From contig WTGD01000443.1 in NCBI GenBank assembly GCA_011523725.1, positions 1-5,408 on the forward strand: a DNA stretch of 5,408 nt, read 5' to 3'. The position numbers and the translations under genes were made by a program. The stretch comes from Nitrospinota bacterium. GTDB lineage: Bacteria > UBA8248. Under the pieces are notes generated by a model, which saw only the letters and a list, made by a program, of their open reading frames with translations, did not search any database and was not told the origin of the DNA. Below, one piece after another: positions 5,384 through 5,408 of this stretch; position 1 is the stretch's first letter; every line of letters begins with the position of its first letter.

Positions 5384-5408
5384 CGAAGAGGCCGAGCGGT
5401 TTGTGCGA

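Larger units (their letters stand above)
4884..5408. other. 525-base non-coding region with promoter, long leader and repeats
   Basis: No credible gene was found on either strand. The left part (4884-5045) would be a leader of about 160 bases for the cupredoxin gene, including a 22-codon reading frame (4944-4876, minus) that overlaps the gene's start. A promoter follows at 5052-5080. From about 5120 to the right edge the sequence is a mosaic of REP-like palindromes. No transposase or CRISPR repeat is present. Confidence 0.65.

Overview
The window carries one minus-strand cluster and its upstream region in a GC-rich Gram-negative bacterium. The Tat and Sec signal peptides, c-type haem proteins and palindromic repeats support that, but the sequence does not fix the taxon. 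The style of the intergenic repeats suggests an uncultured environmental lineage, which is only an impression.

Layout, read in the direction of transcription (right to left): a repeat-rich non-coding stretch (4884-5408) with a good sigma70-type promoter (5052-5080); a secreted cupredoxin-like protein with a carboxypeptidase-regulatory-like end (4883-4143); a 324-base gap packed with palindromes, including a 71-bp REPIN-like element; then a tight four-gene operon. The operon holds two paralogous di-haem cytochrome c peroxidase/MauG-type proteins (3818-2712 and 2701-1562), a Tat-exported Rieske small subunit (1551-1009), and the first 332 residues of a molybdopterin large subunit of the arsenite-oxidase (AIO) family (996 to beyond position 1). 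Gaps inside the operon are 10, 10 and 12 bases, and each Shine-Dalgarno overlaps the preceding stop codon.

The large and small subunits would suggest arsenite oxidase AioBA taken alone. Two di-haem peroxidases in the same operon are the hallmark of the dissimilatory iodate reductase cluster (idrA, idrB, idrP1, idrP2). My preferred reading is therefore an Idr-type system. In the published model, periplasmic IdrAB reduces iodate using electrons from c-type carriers, and the IdrP peroxidases remove the hydrogen peroxide by-product. The cupredoxin could be an extra periplasmic electron carrier; that is inferred from position and a predicted copper site only.

The non-coding parts hold two REPIN-like elements of the same architecture (GTAG-hairpin, spacer, hairpin-CTAC) but different hairpin sequences, plus several further palindromes. 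No tRNA, rRNA, CRISPR array or transposase gene was seen.
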